33,076 bases of DNA from Nitrospinae bacterium RIFCSPLOWO2_12_FULL_45_22 (GCA_001803565.1 MHDQ01000189.1:1-33076), one strand, 5' to 3'; positions 25,007 through 32,951 are shown, counted from the first letter of the stretch. Notes: generated by a model not told the origin, from the sequence alone. Translations and numbers: made by a program.

Positions 25007-25150
25007 TTGGGTTATTAGGTAACCTGGGTTATTGGGTAACTGGGTCATTAGGTGATTAGGTAATTGGGTCATTAGGTGATTAAGTGATTAGGGTATTCGA
25101 TCTCTTTAGTTACCCAATAACCCAATAACCCAATAACCTAATAACCCAAT
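25004..25150. repeat. Large hairpin of 8-nt words between the HEAT gene and cheR
   Basis: The left side has about 11 units: taattggg, ttattagg, one 9-nt unit, ttattggg, taactggg, tcattagg, tgattagg, taattggg, tcattagg, tgattaag, tgattagg (25004-25092). The second base varies through all four nucleotides. The right side is nearly homogeneous: aataaccc, aataaccc, aataacct, aataaccc (25116-25147). The arms are complementary in register. The first unit holds the HEAT stop codon, and the right arm ends at the cheR ribosome binding site. Confidence 0.88.
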
Positions 25151-25160
25151 GGAGAAGCAG

Positions 25161-25997
25161 ATGTCCCTTGGTAATGAGACCTTTCGCCTGCTCAGGGATA
25201 TGATTTATGAACAGAGTGGGATATTTTTTCCGGAGTCCAAAAAATACTTACTGGAAAACCGGCTGAGGCGACGGCTCGAGGAGAGGAATTGTCAGACCTT
25301 TGAGGACTACTATTACTTCCTTAAATATGACCCAGGCCGAGAGGGAGAATTTCTTTGCTTATTTGACGTAGTTACTACCAATGAGACCAGTTTCTTTCGG
25401 GACCCAGGCCAATTGATGGCCTTTGAAAATGGAGTACTACATACCCTGGTAAAAGAAAAAGAGACAAGAGGGGAAAAGAGGTTAAGGTTTTGGAGTGCTG
25501 GCTGTTCCACTGGTGAAGAGCCCTACACCCTTGCTATTATTATTAAAGAAAGACAGGAACAGCTAAAAAATTGGACAGTAGAAATTATGGCCAGTGACAT
25601 TAGTGAAGGGGTACTCCAGTCTGCTAAAAGGGCTATCTACAACCAGAATGCTATTAGGAATACCCCTCCTGCTATCCTTACCAGATACTTTCGGAATAGT
25701 GGCGGTAATTATGCAGTAAAGGAGGAGGTTAAGAATCTAGTACGGTTCTATCGGTTAAATCTATTTGATCAGGCCAGGGTTAGGGCCGTAAGAGGAATGG
25801 ATGTGGTGTTTTGCCGAAATGTCCTGATCTACTTTGAGGATAAAGCCAAGAAACACGTAGTGTCATGGTTCTATGACAGTTTGAATCCCGGTGGTTATTT
25901 GTTTTTAGGCCATGCAGAATCCCTCTATAATATCTCCCGGGCTTTTAAGCTGGTCAATTTTGATGGTAGGCCAGTCTATAAGAAAGAGGCGGTGTGA
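25161..25997 (+). CDS. cheR: Chemotaxis protein methyltransferase CheR
   Basis: This is a protein of 278 residues from the ATG at 25161. It has the CheR N-terminal helical domain (FRLLRDMIYEQSGIFFPESK) and the SAM-binding Rossmann domain with SAGCSTGEEPYTLAI (112-126). Later family blocks are MASDISEGVL, DVVFCRNVLIYFE and GGYLFLGHAESL. CheR methylates glutamates on chemoreceptors for adaptation. I prefer the start at 25161 because GGAG (25151-25154) lies 6 nt upstream; an in-frame ATG at 25149 is part of the preceding repeat and has no such site. Sequestration of the start by the upstream hairpin is possible. Confidence 0.94.
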   Translation: MSLGNETFRLLRDMIYEQSGIFFPESKKYLLENRLRRRLEERNCQTFEDYYYFLKYDPGREGEFLCLFDVVTTNETSFFRDPGQLMAFENGVLHTLVKEKETRGEKRLRFWSAGCSTGEEPYTLAIIIKERQEQLKNWTVEIMASDISEGVLQSAKRAIYNQNAIRNTPPAILTRYFRNSGGNYAVKEEVKNLVRFYRLNLFDQARVRAVRGMDVVFCRNVLIYFEDKAKKHVVSWFYDSLNPGGYLFLGHAESLYNISRAFKLVNFDGRPVYKKEAV

Positions 25998-25999
25998 AT

Positions 26000-26371
26000 A
26001 TGTCTAAGCATATATTGATAGTGGATGATTGTCGCACTACAAGAAAACTGCTTATCTATTCATTAAAAGATACACATTATCAGATAACTGTGGCCAGTAA
26101 TGGCATAGAAGCTTTAGAAAAAATGGCATCTTGCCCGGTAGACTTGGTCATTACTGATCTTAACATGCCCAAGATGGATGGTTTAGAACTGGTGCGGGCC
26201 CTCAGAGGGGAAACTCTCTATAATCATATCCCTATCATAATGTTGACTACCGAGGGGAAAGAAGAAGAGAAAAAGAAGGGATTAGCTTCTGGAGCTAATC
26301 GTTACTTAGTAAAGCCCGTATCCAGGGAGGTTTTGCATAACCAAATAAAAGAACTCCTTCGCGGAAAATGA
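26000..26371 (+). CDS. CheY-like single-domain response regulator
   Basis: This is a 123-residue receiver: D9-D10 pocket (IVDDCRTTRK), phospho-acceptor D53 (ITDLNMPKMDG), Thr block LTTEG and Lys in LVKPV. It is CheY-like and distinct from the cheY at 21942. The ATG at 26000 follows the cheR stop by 2 nt, with a GAGGCGG site; a GTG at 25994 overlapping the cheR stop is an alternative and adds two residues. It may serve as a phosphate sink for CheA or control another output. Confidence 0.85.
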   Translation: MSKHILIVDDCRTTRKLLIYSLKDTHYQITVASNGIEALEKMASCPVDLVITDLNMPKMDGLELVRALRGETLYNHIPIIMLTTEGKEEEKKKGLASGANRYLVKPVSREVLHNQIKELLRGK

Positions 26372-26374
26372 TTG

Positions 26375-26446
26375 TTACTGGGTCATTAGGTTATTGAGTT
26401 ATTGGGTTACAGGATTCCCCTAATAACCTAATAACCTAATAACCTA
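26375..26446. repeat. 8-nt-word hairpin before cheA
   Basis: Words ttactggg, tcattagg, ttattgag, ttattggg (26375-26406) face three copies of taataacc (26421-26444). This is a smaller copy of the 25004-25150 element. It occupies nearly the whole gap between the CheY-like gene and cheA. Confidence 0.85.
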
Positions 26447-26463
26447 TTTTCAGGTGAATAATC

Positions 26464-28248
26464 ATGGATGAGATCAAAGAGATTATTGAAGAGTTTCTGT
26501 CTGAGGCCCAGGAGTTATTAGACGGGTTAGAGCAAAACCTGGTGGAGCTAGAGCGCCACCCCGAGAATATGGACCTATTGAATGATATCTTCCGCTCCAT
26601 CCACACTATCAAAGGAGCAGCGGGATTCTTGGGATTTAACCAATTAGTGGAACTGGCCCACCATACTGAAAATCTACTCAGTAAACTCAGACAAGGTGGG
26701 ATGCGGGTCGGTGCTACCATCATGGACATATTGCTACAGGCGGTGGATATGCTCAAAACTATGGTAGGCGATATTGCCCAGGAAAATCCCCAGCAATACC
26801 ATCTTGACTCCTTGTATCAGAAGATTGATTTAATATTGAACAAGAAAAAGGGCTCGGCTAAAAAAAATACTAAACCAGCCTACCGTTCCGTGGACGAGAC
26901 GGATGAGTCAGGCAAAGCAGAGATAAAGCCCCTCAGCCGTTATCTTGAGCAAAAACCAGAAGAAAAGCCCAGGCCCTCTAACATAGAGGCGGATAAAACT
27001 ATCCGGATAGATATTGAGCGGCTGGATAACATCATGAATCTAGTCGGGGAACTGGTCCTGGCCAGAAACCGTCTGATCAAGCTAAATACTGCCCTGGAAG
27101 AAAAATACGAGGATGAAAAGCTACTGGAACCCTTGCGGGAAACTACCAATAACCTCAGCCTCATTACCTCTGACCTGCAACTGGCTGTGATGCGGGCCAG
27201 GATGCTTCCTATCAAAAAAGTTTTTAGTAAATTCCCACGCCTGGTACGGGATTTAGCCCGAGAGCTCGGTAAAGAGATTGATCTAGAGGTTTCGGGTGAA
27301 GATACAGAGCTGGATAAATCGGTCATTGAAGAAATAGGTGATCCCCTGGTCCATATCCTCCGAAACTCCGTTGACCATGGGATCGAATTACCCGAGGAAA
27401 GAAAAGCTCAAGGTAAACCCCCACAAGGCCGGATAAAATTATCTGCCTATCATGAAGGAGATCATATTATTATCGAGATGGAGGATGATGGCAAAGGGAT
27501 TGATGTAGCGGCTGTCCAGGCTAAGGCCATTGCGAAAGGTCTGATAGATGAAAGCGAGGTTATGCATCTAGGTGAAAAAGAGTGCCTAAACCTGATCTTT
27601 CTACCCGGATTTAGTACTAACCAAGAAGCTACGGATATTTCCGGTCGGGGGGTAGGGTTAGATGTAGTGAAAACCCATATCATTAAACTGAATGGTCAGA
27701 TAGACCTGGCTACAGAGAAAGGGAAAGGGAGCAGATTTCGTCTCCGTCTCCCTCTGACCGTGGCTATCATACCGGCTCTTATGGTGGGGGTAAGTAGTGA
27801 GATATTTGCTATACCCCTGGTCTCAGTTATCGAAGCGGTAAGGATTTCTCCGGGGGAGATAAAGACTATCAAAGGCCATGAGGTGGTTAAACTAAGGGAT
27901 ACCGTACTTCCATTAATAAGATTAGGTGAAATCTTTGGTCTGCGCTTAACGGATGGCTTTGAGAGGAATAGTCTCTATATAGTGATAATTGGCCTGGCAG
28001 AAAAACGCATCGGCCTCGTAGTGGAGAAGCTCTATGGCCAGGAAGAAGTAGTAATTAAGGGACTGGGAGACTATTTTGCTGATAATAGAGAAATTAGCGG
28101 GGTTACTATAACGGGTGACGGGAGGATAGTGCTGATTCTGGATATAGGGAACTTAGTGGGACAGGTGGTAAGCCGCACTACCAATGATAAGAGCGCTAAT
28201 TCTTTCCTGGTGATAAACCAACTGACACCCGCTACGGTGGGTTACTAA
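26464..28248 (+). CDS. cheA: Chemotaxis histidine kinase CheA lacking a recognisable P2 domain
   Basis: This 594-residue kinase has an Hpt (P1) domain with H47 in SIHTIKGAAGFLG. The dimerization domain follows at about 178-245 (LDNIMNLVGELVLARNRL). The ATPase domain has N box HILRNSVDHGIE, G1 MEDDGKGID, F box FLPGFST and G2 GRGVGLDVVK, and the C-terminus is a CheW-like P5 domain (about 450-580). CheA phosphorylates CheY and CheB in the receptor array. Between P1 and P3 lies only a linker of about 65 charged residues, where E. coli CheA has the P2 domain that captures CheY. Everything else looks complete. Confidence 0.95.
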   Translation: MDEIKEIIEEFLSEAQELLDGLEQNLVELERHPENMDLLNDIFRSIHTIKGAAGFLGFNQLVELAHHTENLLSKLRQGGMRVGATIMDILLQAVDMLKTMVGDIAQENPQQYHLDSLYQKIDLILNKKKGSAKKNTKPAYRSVDETDESGKAEIKPLSRYLEQKPEEKPRPSNIEADKTIRIDIERLDNIMNLVGELVLARNRLIKLNTALEEKYEDEKLLEPLRETTNNLSLITSDLQLAVMRARMLPIKKVFSKFPRLVRDLARELGKEIDLEVSGEDTELDKSVIEEIGDPLVHILRNSVDHGIELPEERKAQGKPPQGRIKLSAYHEGDHIIIEMEDDGKGIDVAAVQAKAIAKGLIDESEVMHLGEKECLNLIFLPGFSTNQEATDISGRGVGLDVVKTHIIKLNGQIDLATEKGKGSRFRLRLPLTVAIIPALMVGVSSEIFAIPLVSVIEAVRISPGEIKTIKGHEVVKLRDTVLPLIRLGEIFGLRLTDGFERNSLYIVIIGLAEKRIGLVVEKLYGQEEVVIKGLGDYFADNREISGVTITGDGRIVLILDIGNLVGQVVSRTTNDKSANSFLVINQLTPATVGY

Positions 28249-28250
28249 AG

Positions 28251-28313
28251 CTGTAGCCACAGGACCTTGCCCTGCCACAAGGGGCTAAGCAGCGTAAGAC
28301 GCTGCGACTACAG
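28251..28313. repeat. Twin-hairpin element before the 108-residue gene
   Basis: The outer arms are ctgtagc (28251-28257) and gactacag (28306-28313). Hairpin 2 is GCAGCGT-AAG-ACGCTGC (28289-28305), identical to that at 29582-29598. Hairpin 1 is weaker (CAGG...CCTG, 28260-28274) but keeps the CCTTG core. Confidence 0.78.
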
Positions 28314-28331
28314 ATGCTATAGGAGGACGAT

Positions 28332-28658
28332 ATGAGTAAGGTGACTGTAGAGGCATTAGCCGATGAAATGATAGTAGCAAAAGATGTTTATGATTCCAGA
28401 GACCGCCTACTGCTAAAAAAGGGCGCTGTTCTATCACGGGCTATCAGGGAAAGACTACAGATATGGGGGATAAAGGAGGTTTATGTGGCCGACCCTGAAT
28501 CAGATGCTGACCTATGTAATGCCAGGATAGAAGCCCGGCGAGTCACAGAGACGATAGAGGAGTTGGAGAGAAAATTTTCTATTTTTACTGATAATAAGCT
28601 AATGGATAATCTCAAGGAGGTAATTAAAGAATACTTACACGAAAAATTAGCTGGATAA
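28332..28658 (+). CDS. Small protein resembling the N-terminal domain of HD-GYP/HDOD-associated proteins
   Basis: This 108-residue protein starts with a good AGGAGGA site. Residues about 1-52 (MIVAKDVYDSRDRLLLKKGA, then IRERLQIWGIKEVYV) match the small domain often found before HD-GYP phosphodiesterases, with a motif like LA-DVYD--GRLLL-KG--L. The rest is a charged helical tail without an enzymatic domain. No function can be stated. Position directly upstream of the HDOD gene (14-bp gap), and bracketing of both genes by twin-hairpin elements, suggest they work as a pair. Confidence 0.7.
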   Translation: MSKVTVEALADEMIVAKDVYDSRDRLLLKKGAVLSRAIRERLQIWGIKEVYVADPESDADLCNARIEARRVTETIEELERKFSIFTDNKLMDNLKEVIKEYLHEKLAG

Positions 28659-28672
28659 AGGGGGACGTAGCC

Positions 28673-29548
28673 ATGGATAGGACGACATGCCAGGAGATGT
28701 TAAAAATAGTGTTAGAGGTGATCCAGGATATACCTACTCTGCCCAATGTGGTATATCACCTCACCCGCCTGATGGAAAACCCTGCAACCTCTGCCTTACA
28801 AGTGAGTGAGGTCATCTCCCGGGATCAAGCCCTTACAGCCAAAGTACTTAAGCTGGTTAATTCGGCTTATTATGGGTTTCCCCGGAAAATCAATACTGTC
28901 AGTCAAGCAGTAGTTATCCTGGGCTACAATAATATAAGGAATTTGGTGTTTACGACGTCGGTCTTTGATGTCGTAGTCAAGCCCAATGGCTCCGAACCTC
29001 TTTTCAATAAGGTAAAATTCTGGGAACATTCTTTGGGATGTGCCGCATCTGCCAAAATTATTACTAAAAAGATGGGCTTTAAGAAAACCGAAGAGACCTT
29101 TATTGCTGGACTCCTCCACGACCTGGGTAAAATCGTACTCTACCATTTTCTGGAAGGTGAATCGGCTGAGGTCCTAATGGTTGCGGCTGAACGGGATCTC
29201 CTCTTGATTGAGGCGGAGCAGGAAGTCCTGGGCATAAATCATACTTATGCCGGCAAGCTCCTGGCTGATAAGTGGAACCTACCAAGGGATATTACTGCGG
29301 CCATCTCCTTCCACCATAACCCTTTACCTGCGGGGGATAATTTTCGCCTTTGTTCAATCATACATCTGGCTGATATCCTCTCCCGCTGCCTAAATATTGG
29401 TTCGGGAGGGGATAATAAAATACCTCTGCTGAATGAAAGATCCTGGGAAGTATTGAATTTGAGCTGGGATAAGATGAAGCATATCCTCTCTGAGGTTGAA
29501 ACAGAGATGGAGAAGGCACAGGCCTTCATTAACCTTTTAGAAGCGTAG
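28673..29548 (+). CDS. HDOD-domain signalling protein
   Basis: This 291-residue protein has the HDOD block ISRDQALTAKVLKLVNSAYY (about 45-64), FPRKINTVSQAVVILGYNNI, and an HD-like LLHDLGKIVLYHF near residue 147. HDOD proteins resemble HD-GYP phosphodiesterases but usually lack activity and act as adaptors in signalling. It stands in the chemotaxis cluster next to a histidine kinase/response regulator pair, a common setting in motile proteobacteria-like genomes. Its exact partner is unknown. Confidence 0.88.
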   Translation: MDRTTCQEMLKIVLEVIQDIPTLPNVVYHLTRLMENPATSALQVSEVISRDQALTAKVLKLVNSAYYGFPRKINTVSQAVVILGYNNIRNLVFTTSVFDVVVKPNGSEPLFNKVKFWEHSLGCAASAKIITKKMGFKKTEETFIAGLLHDLGKIVLYHFLEGESAEVLMVAAERDLLLIEAEQEVLGINHTYAGKLLADKWNLPRDITAAISFHHNPLPAGDNFRLCSIIHLADILSRCLNIGSGGDNKIPLLNERSWEVLNLSWDKMKHILSEVETEMEKAQAFINLLEA

Positions 29549-29554
29549 AAAGGA

Positions 29555-29607
29555 GTAGCTGCGGGGCCTTGCCCTGCTTGGGCAGCGTAAGACGCTGCTG
29601 CTACTAC
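29555..29607. repeat. Twin-hairpin element before the GAF-PAS kinase gene
   Basis: Hairpin 1 is GCGGGG-CCTTG-CCCTGC (29561-29577, one G-T pair). Hairpin 2 is GCAGCGT-AAG-ACGCTGC (29582-29598). The outer arms are gtag (29555-29558) and ctactac (29601-29607). The kinase ribosome binding site GGAGGAG (29611-29617) comes immediately after. Confidence 0.82.
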
Positions 29608-29625
29608 ACAGGAGGAGTAAGGGTT

Positions 29626-31272
29626 ATGGATACCACAGGTGAAAAAAACATAAGTGTCCTGGGTGATGATCCAGGATTACTAAAAGCCGCTATGATAAGT
29701 CAGCAGGATGAGATCAGCCAATTGACCTGGCTTTGTGATTCTATGGAGAAACTCCTCTCCCTCCATAATCAAGAGCAGATACAGGAAGGGTTTTTACTGC
29801 TGGTGGAGGAAATAACTAATTACCGCCACTGTGTCCTCTATTTATTTGGTGATGCCCCGCACCAATATTCCATTCAAGCCTGCCGGGGTATAACAGCCGA
29901 AGAGGTTCAAACTAAATACCAATTAGAAGCGGATATCCTTCGGTGGGTTATTAAGGAGAACCGCTGGACCGTTATCCCCGGTGAAGGTAACGGCAATGAG
30001 GATTTCTGGGTTAGTATCCTTCCTTTAGTCTCTGCTGGTAAAGAGATCGGCTTTCTATTACTTAATACCTGCCCTGACCAGAGGATATTTACCCAGGGAA
30101 ACCTCAGGCGATTGACTTATATAGCCAGCTACGTTGCCCTGGCCTTAGAAAATGGCAGGCTATACCAAAATATCGTGAATACCAAAAACTACTTAAAAGA
30201 TATCATCGAGAACATCAACGAGGGTATCCTTACCCTGGGCATAGATGGTAATATCTCCCTGCTGAACCGCAACGTTACCGCATTACTAGGTCTCGCATCA
30301 GCCGATATCGTGGGCCAGAGTTGTCAACACTGCCTTTCCCCGGAGTTAAAAAGGGCCTTTGACATTATTATAGGCCAGACCTTTAAACAGGGATATGTTA
30401 TGGATTATAGGCTGGATCATACCCCCCAGGAAGGTCAAAGCATCCCCCTGGCTATAAATTGTTCCTTGCTCAGAGATGAGAAAGGCGTTCCTAACGGTGT
30501 GATCATTACCCTGCGTGACCTCACCACCTCTCTGGAACTCCAGAGATTCAGGGAATTGGATGCCATGAAGGATGAGTTTATTTCTAATGTTTCTCATGAA
30601 CTGAGGACCCCATTAGGCATTATCACGTCCTATATAGAGGCATTGTTAGAGCGGGTAAAGCCCGAAGACCTTGCTACTCAGAGGAAATTTCTCTCCATTG
30701 CCAATCAGGCCTGTGACCGCATTACCGGACTGGTTAATAATCTTCTGGACCTCTCCCAGATAGAGTCTGGTCGTTTTTTCCTGGATTTAAAGCGGGTCAA
30801 TCTTAAAGATATAGCCGTTTCAGTAGTAAAAAGCCTGGAATTATGCCAGGGTGAGGTAGAAGTCCAGTTGGCTTTAGCTCAAGACCTGCCTTATATATTG
30901 GCTGATGAAGAAAAGATATACCAGGCCATATTGAATATAGCCAGCAATGCCCTCAAGTATTCCCCTGTGGGTAGGACAGTACTGATCAAGGTCTTTAAAG
31001 ATAATAATATGGTAAAGTTGATGGTTCACGACGAGGGGGTAGGCATTCCAGAAGATGAGTTGCCTTATGTCTTCGAAAAGTTTTATCGCTCCAGCTCTTC
31101 AGCCGCTGGGTTTCAGGGTAGTGGTTTGGGATTGCCTATTGCTAAGCATATTGTAGAAGCTCATCAAGGGACAATAGAGGTAGAAAGCACATTGGGGAAA
31201 GGTTCTATTTTTACCATTAGTCTGCCGTTTCCTGACGGTAATGAGAGAGGAGGGAGCTATGGAGGAGAATAG
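29626..31272 (+). CDS. GAF-PAS sensor histidine kinase
   Basis: This is a 548-residue kinase. I chose the ATG at 29626 (MDTTGEKNISVLGDDPG), with GGAGGAG 8 nt upstream, over an upstream TTG at 29569 that lies in the palindromic element. A GAF-like sensor (about 45-170), a short coiled segment, a PAS domain (about 185-300, IIENINEGILTLGIDGNISL), and HisKA with H324 (NVSHELRTPLG) follow. The ATPase domain has LNIASNALKYSP, HDEGVGIP, FEKFYRS and GSGLGL. No membrane helix is present, so it senses a cytoplasmic signal. It overlaps its likely partner response regulator gene by 14 bp. Confidence 0.88.
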   Translation: MDTTGEKNISVLGDDPGLLKAAMISQQDEISQLTWLCDSMEKLLSLHNQEQIQEGFLLLVEEITNYRHCVLYLFGDAPHQYSIQACRGITAEEVQTKYQLEADILRWVIKENRWTVIPGEGNGNEDFWVSILPLVSAGKEIGFLLLNTCPDQRIFTQGNLRRLTYIASYVALALENGRLYQNIVNTKNYLKDIIENINEGILTLGIDGNISLLNRNVTALLGLASADIVGQSCQHCLSPELKRAFDIIIGQTFKQGYVMDYRLDHTPQEGQSIPLAINCSLLRDEKGVPNGVIITLRDLTTSLELQRFRELDAMKDEFISNVSHELRTPLGIITSYIEALLERVKPEDLATQRKFLSIANQACDRITGLVNNLLDLSQIESGRFFLDLKRVNLKDIAVSVVKSLELCQGEVEVQLALAQDLPYILADEEKIYQAILNIASNALKYSPVGRTVLIKVFKDNNMVKLMVHDEGVGIPEDELPYVFEKFYRSSSSAAGFQGSGLGLPIAKHIVEAHQGTIEVESTLGKGSIFTISLPFPDGNERGGSYGGE

Positions 31273-31693
31273 GAAAAAAATTTTAGTAGTAGAAGATGAG
31301 AAATTTGCCCGCGATATCCTTAATTTTACTTTGAGCAGTGAAGACTACGATATATCCCTGGCAGAAGACGGTTTAGAGGCCCTGAATAAAGCCAGCTCGA
31401 ACAATTATGACTTGATTATTATGGATGTCATGATGCCTAACATAGATGGTTACGAAGCTTGCCGAAGGCTTAAAGCCAACGAAATTACGAAATCTATACC
31501 TATCATTCTGCTCACGGGCCGTGCCCAGAAGGGTGATATCCTGAAGGGGGTACAGGCCGGTGCCGATGATTATCTGCTTAAACCCTATAAGTTACAAGAC
31601 CTGCTAAATAGGGTTAATAAATATATTGGCCCGGGCACCTCGGTGTCCCTGGCACAAGCCAGCAATAATAGTGAACCCGCTATTGCTGAGTAA
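31259..31693 (+). CDS. Response regulator (receiver domain)
   Basis: This is a 144-residue protein from the ATG at 31259. It has acidic residues E12-D13 (VVEDEKFARDI), phospho-acceptor D56 (IIMDVMMPNIDGYE), Thr in LLTGRA and Lys in LLKPYK. A short unstructured tail after about residue 125 shows no output domain. AGGAGGGAG precedes this start; an in-frame ATG at 31241 would give 6 more residues but lacks such spacing. The 14-bp overlap with the GAF-PAS kinase marks the pair as partners. Confidence 0.87.
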   Translation: MEENRKKILVVEDEKFARDILNFTLSSEDYDISLAEDGLEALNKASSNNYDLIIMDVMMPNIDGYEACRRLKANEITKSIPIILLTGRAQKGDILKGVQAGADDYLLKPYKLQDLLNRVNKYIGPGTSVSLAQASNNSEPAIAE

Positions 31694-31764
31694 GCCCCCA
31701 GAAAAAGAGAAGAAACATCCATGAGCCTTTGGTTAACATCAGAAAAACACTGAGTTAGGGAGGC

Positions 31765-32853
31765 ATGACTAAAATTATTAGGGCACTCATTGTAGATGAC
31801 TCGGCCTTTATGCGCAAGGCCCTTACCAATATGCTCCAGACTGATAGAGAGATAGAGGTAGTGGCTACTGCCAGGAATGGTGATGAGGCGCTGGATAAAA
31901 TATTTAAGCTTAAGCCCGACTTAGTGACCCTGGATGTAGAGATGCCCGGGATGAATGGCCTGGAGGTACTGAAGATAATTATGGAACAGATGCCCCTACC
32001 GGTTCTTATAGTCAGCTCCCTTACCAGTGAAGGTGCCCAGACCACCTTGGAAGCCCTGGATTTAGGGGCGATAGACTTCATACCCAAAAGCCTGGCTGAT
32101 GTATCGCTGAATATCCTTAAGATCAAGGATGATCTTATTACTAAGATAAAGGCCATAGCCCATAAAAGGCCATCCTTTTTGAACAAGGCGGGACAGGAAT
32201 GTCCCGCCTATCGGACCCATAGACTCGATAGACGGGATTTTCTAACGCCGTCCTGGCAGAAGAAGAAAAACTTCATTCACCACAAAGTAGGTGTGGTGGC
32301 TATAGGAACCTCTACTGGTGGACCCAAGGCCCTACAAGAACTCTTATCTCCTCTGCCAGCGGATTTTCCTACCGGTATCGTCATAGTGCAGCATATGCCC
32401 GCGGCCTTTACCGGCCCCTTTGCTCAGAGGTTGGATCAGCTCTGTGCTATCAAGGTAAAGGAAGCAGAACCCGGCGATACTATCCAATCTGGTCTGGCCT
32501 TACTGGCCCCAGGGAACCTTCATATGAAGGTGGTAAGGAAAAAGGCTACCGAGGTAAATCTTGAGCTGACTCCCTATCCTGGTAACTTACCTTATTGCCC
32601 CTCGGTAGATATAATGATGGCCTCGGTGGCGGAGGTATATCCGGGTCGCTGTATAGGAGTGATCCTTACTGGTATGGGCCATGATGGCCGGGATGGGGTA
32701 TTAAAAATCAAGCAAAGCCAGGGTAAGACCCTGGCCCAGGATGAAGATTCTTGTGTAGTTTTTGGTATGCCTAAGGCAGCAATAGAAACCGGGGCAATAG
32801 ATAAAGTGGTATCTTTGTCCGAGATGCCAGGTGAATTAATCAATATGGTGTAA
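31765..32853 (+). CDS. cheB: Chemotaxis protein-glutamate methylesterase CheB
   Basis: This is a 362-residue protein. The N-terminal receiver has D11-D12 (IVDDSAFMRKAL) and phospho-acceptor D57 (TLDVEMPGMNG). The C-terminal methylesterase domain has catalytic S183 (GTSTGGPKAL), H210 (VQHMP) and D307 (GMGHDG), the complete triad. CheB removes methyl groups from receptors when phosphorylated by CheA. The inter-domain linker (about 133-172) contains a segment KAGQECPAYR (141-150) encoded by a perfect palindrome, likely an in-frame repeat insertion. The triad is unaffected. cheR lies about 6 kb upstream. Confidence 0.95.
   Translation: MTKIIRALIVDDSAFMRKALTNMLQTDREIEVVATARNGDEALDKIFKLKPDLVTLDVEMPGMNGLEVLKIIMEQMPLPVLIVSSLTSEGAQTTLEALDLGAIDFIPKSLADVSLNILKIKDDLITKIKAIAHKRPSFLNKAGQECPAYRTHRLDRRDFLTPSWQKKKNFIHHKVGVVAIGTSTGGPKALQELLSPLPADFPTGIVIVQHMPAAFTGPFAQRLDQLCAIKVKEAEPGDTIQSGLALLAPGNLHMKVVRKKATEVNLELTPYPGNLPYCPSVDIMMASVAEVYPGRCIGVILTGMGHDGRDGVLKIKQSQGKTLAQDEDSCVVFGMPKAAIETGAIDKVVSLSEMPGELINMV
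32187..32208. repeat. In-frame palindrome inside the cheB linker
   Basis: GGCGGGACA-GGAA-TGTCCCGCC is a perfect 9-bp stem with a GGAA loop, followed by TAT. It encodes AGQECPA between the receiver and esterase domains. The palindrome in the TPR gene (9982-10006), read on the other strand, has the same GGAA loop and CCTAT tail. Confidence 0.85.
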
Positions 32854-32859
32854 TTCCAT

Positions 32860-32931
32860 AAGGTACAAAGGGCAAGGTGCAATGTTTAAAAACTATGAAC
32901 CTTGAACATCGAACCTTGCACCCTGCACTTA
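32860..32931. repeat. 7-nt-word palindrome between cheB and cheW
   Basis: Words aaggtac, aaagggc, aaggtgc, aatgttt (32860-32887) face gaacctt, gaacatc, gaacctt, gcaccct, gcactta (32897-32931). The arms are complementary in part (caaggtgc with gcacctt-like sequence), diverged elsewhere. Confidence 0.72.
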
Positions 32932-32951
32932 GAAAAGGGAGGGATATAGCT

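Noticed and set aside
25004-25150. Tandem 8-nt units as a CRISPR array, telomere-like array or iteron origin
   Set aside because: Units are contiguous 8-mers without spacers. They form inverted arms between two chromosomal genes, and no replication or cas gene is nearby.
29569-29625. TTG start adding 19 residues to the GAF-PAS kinase
   Set aside because: The extension lies in a twin-hairpin repeat, and the ATG at 29626 has a strong GGAGGAG site.
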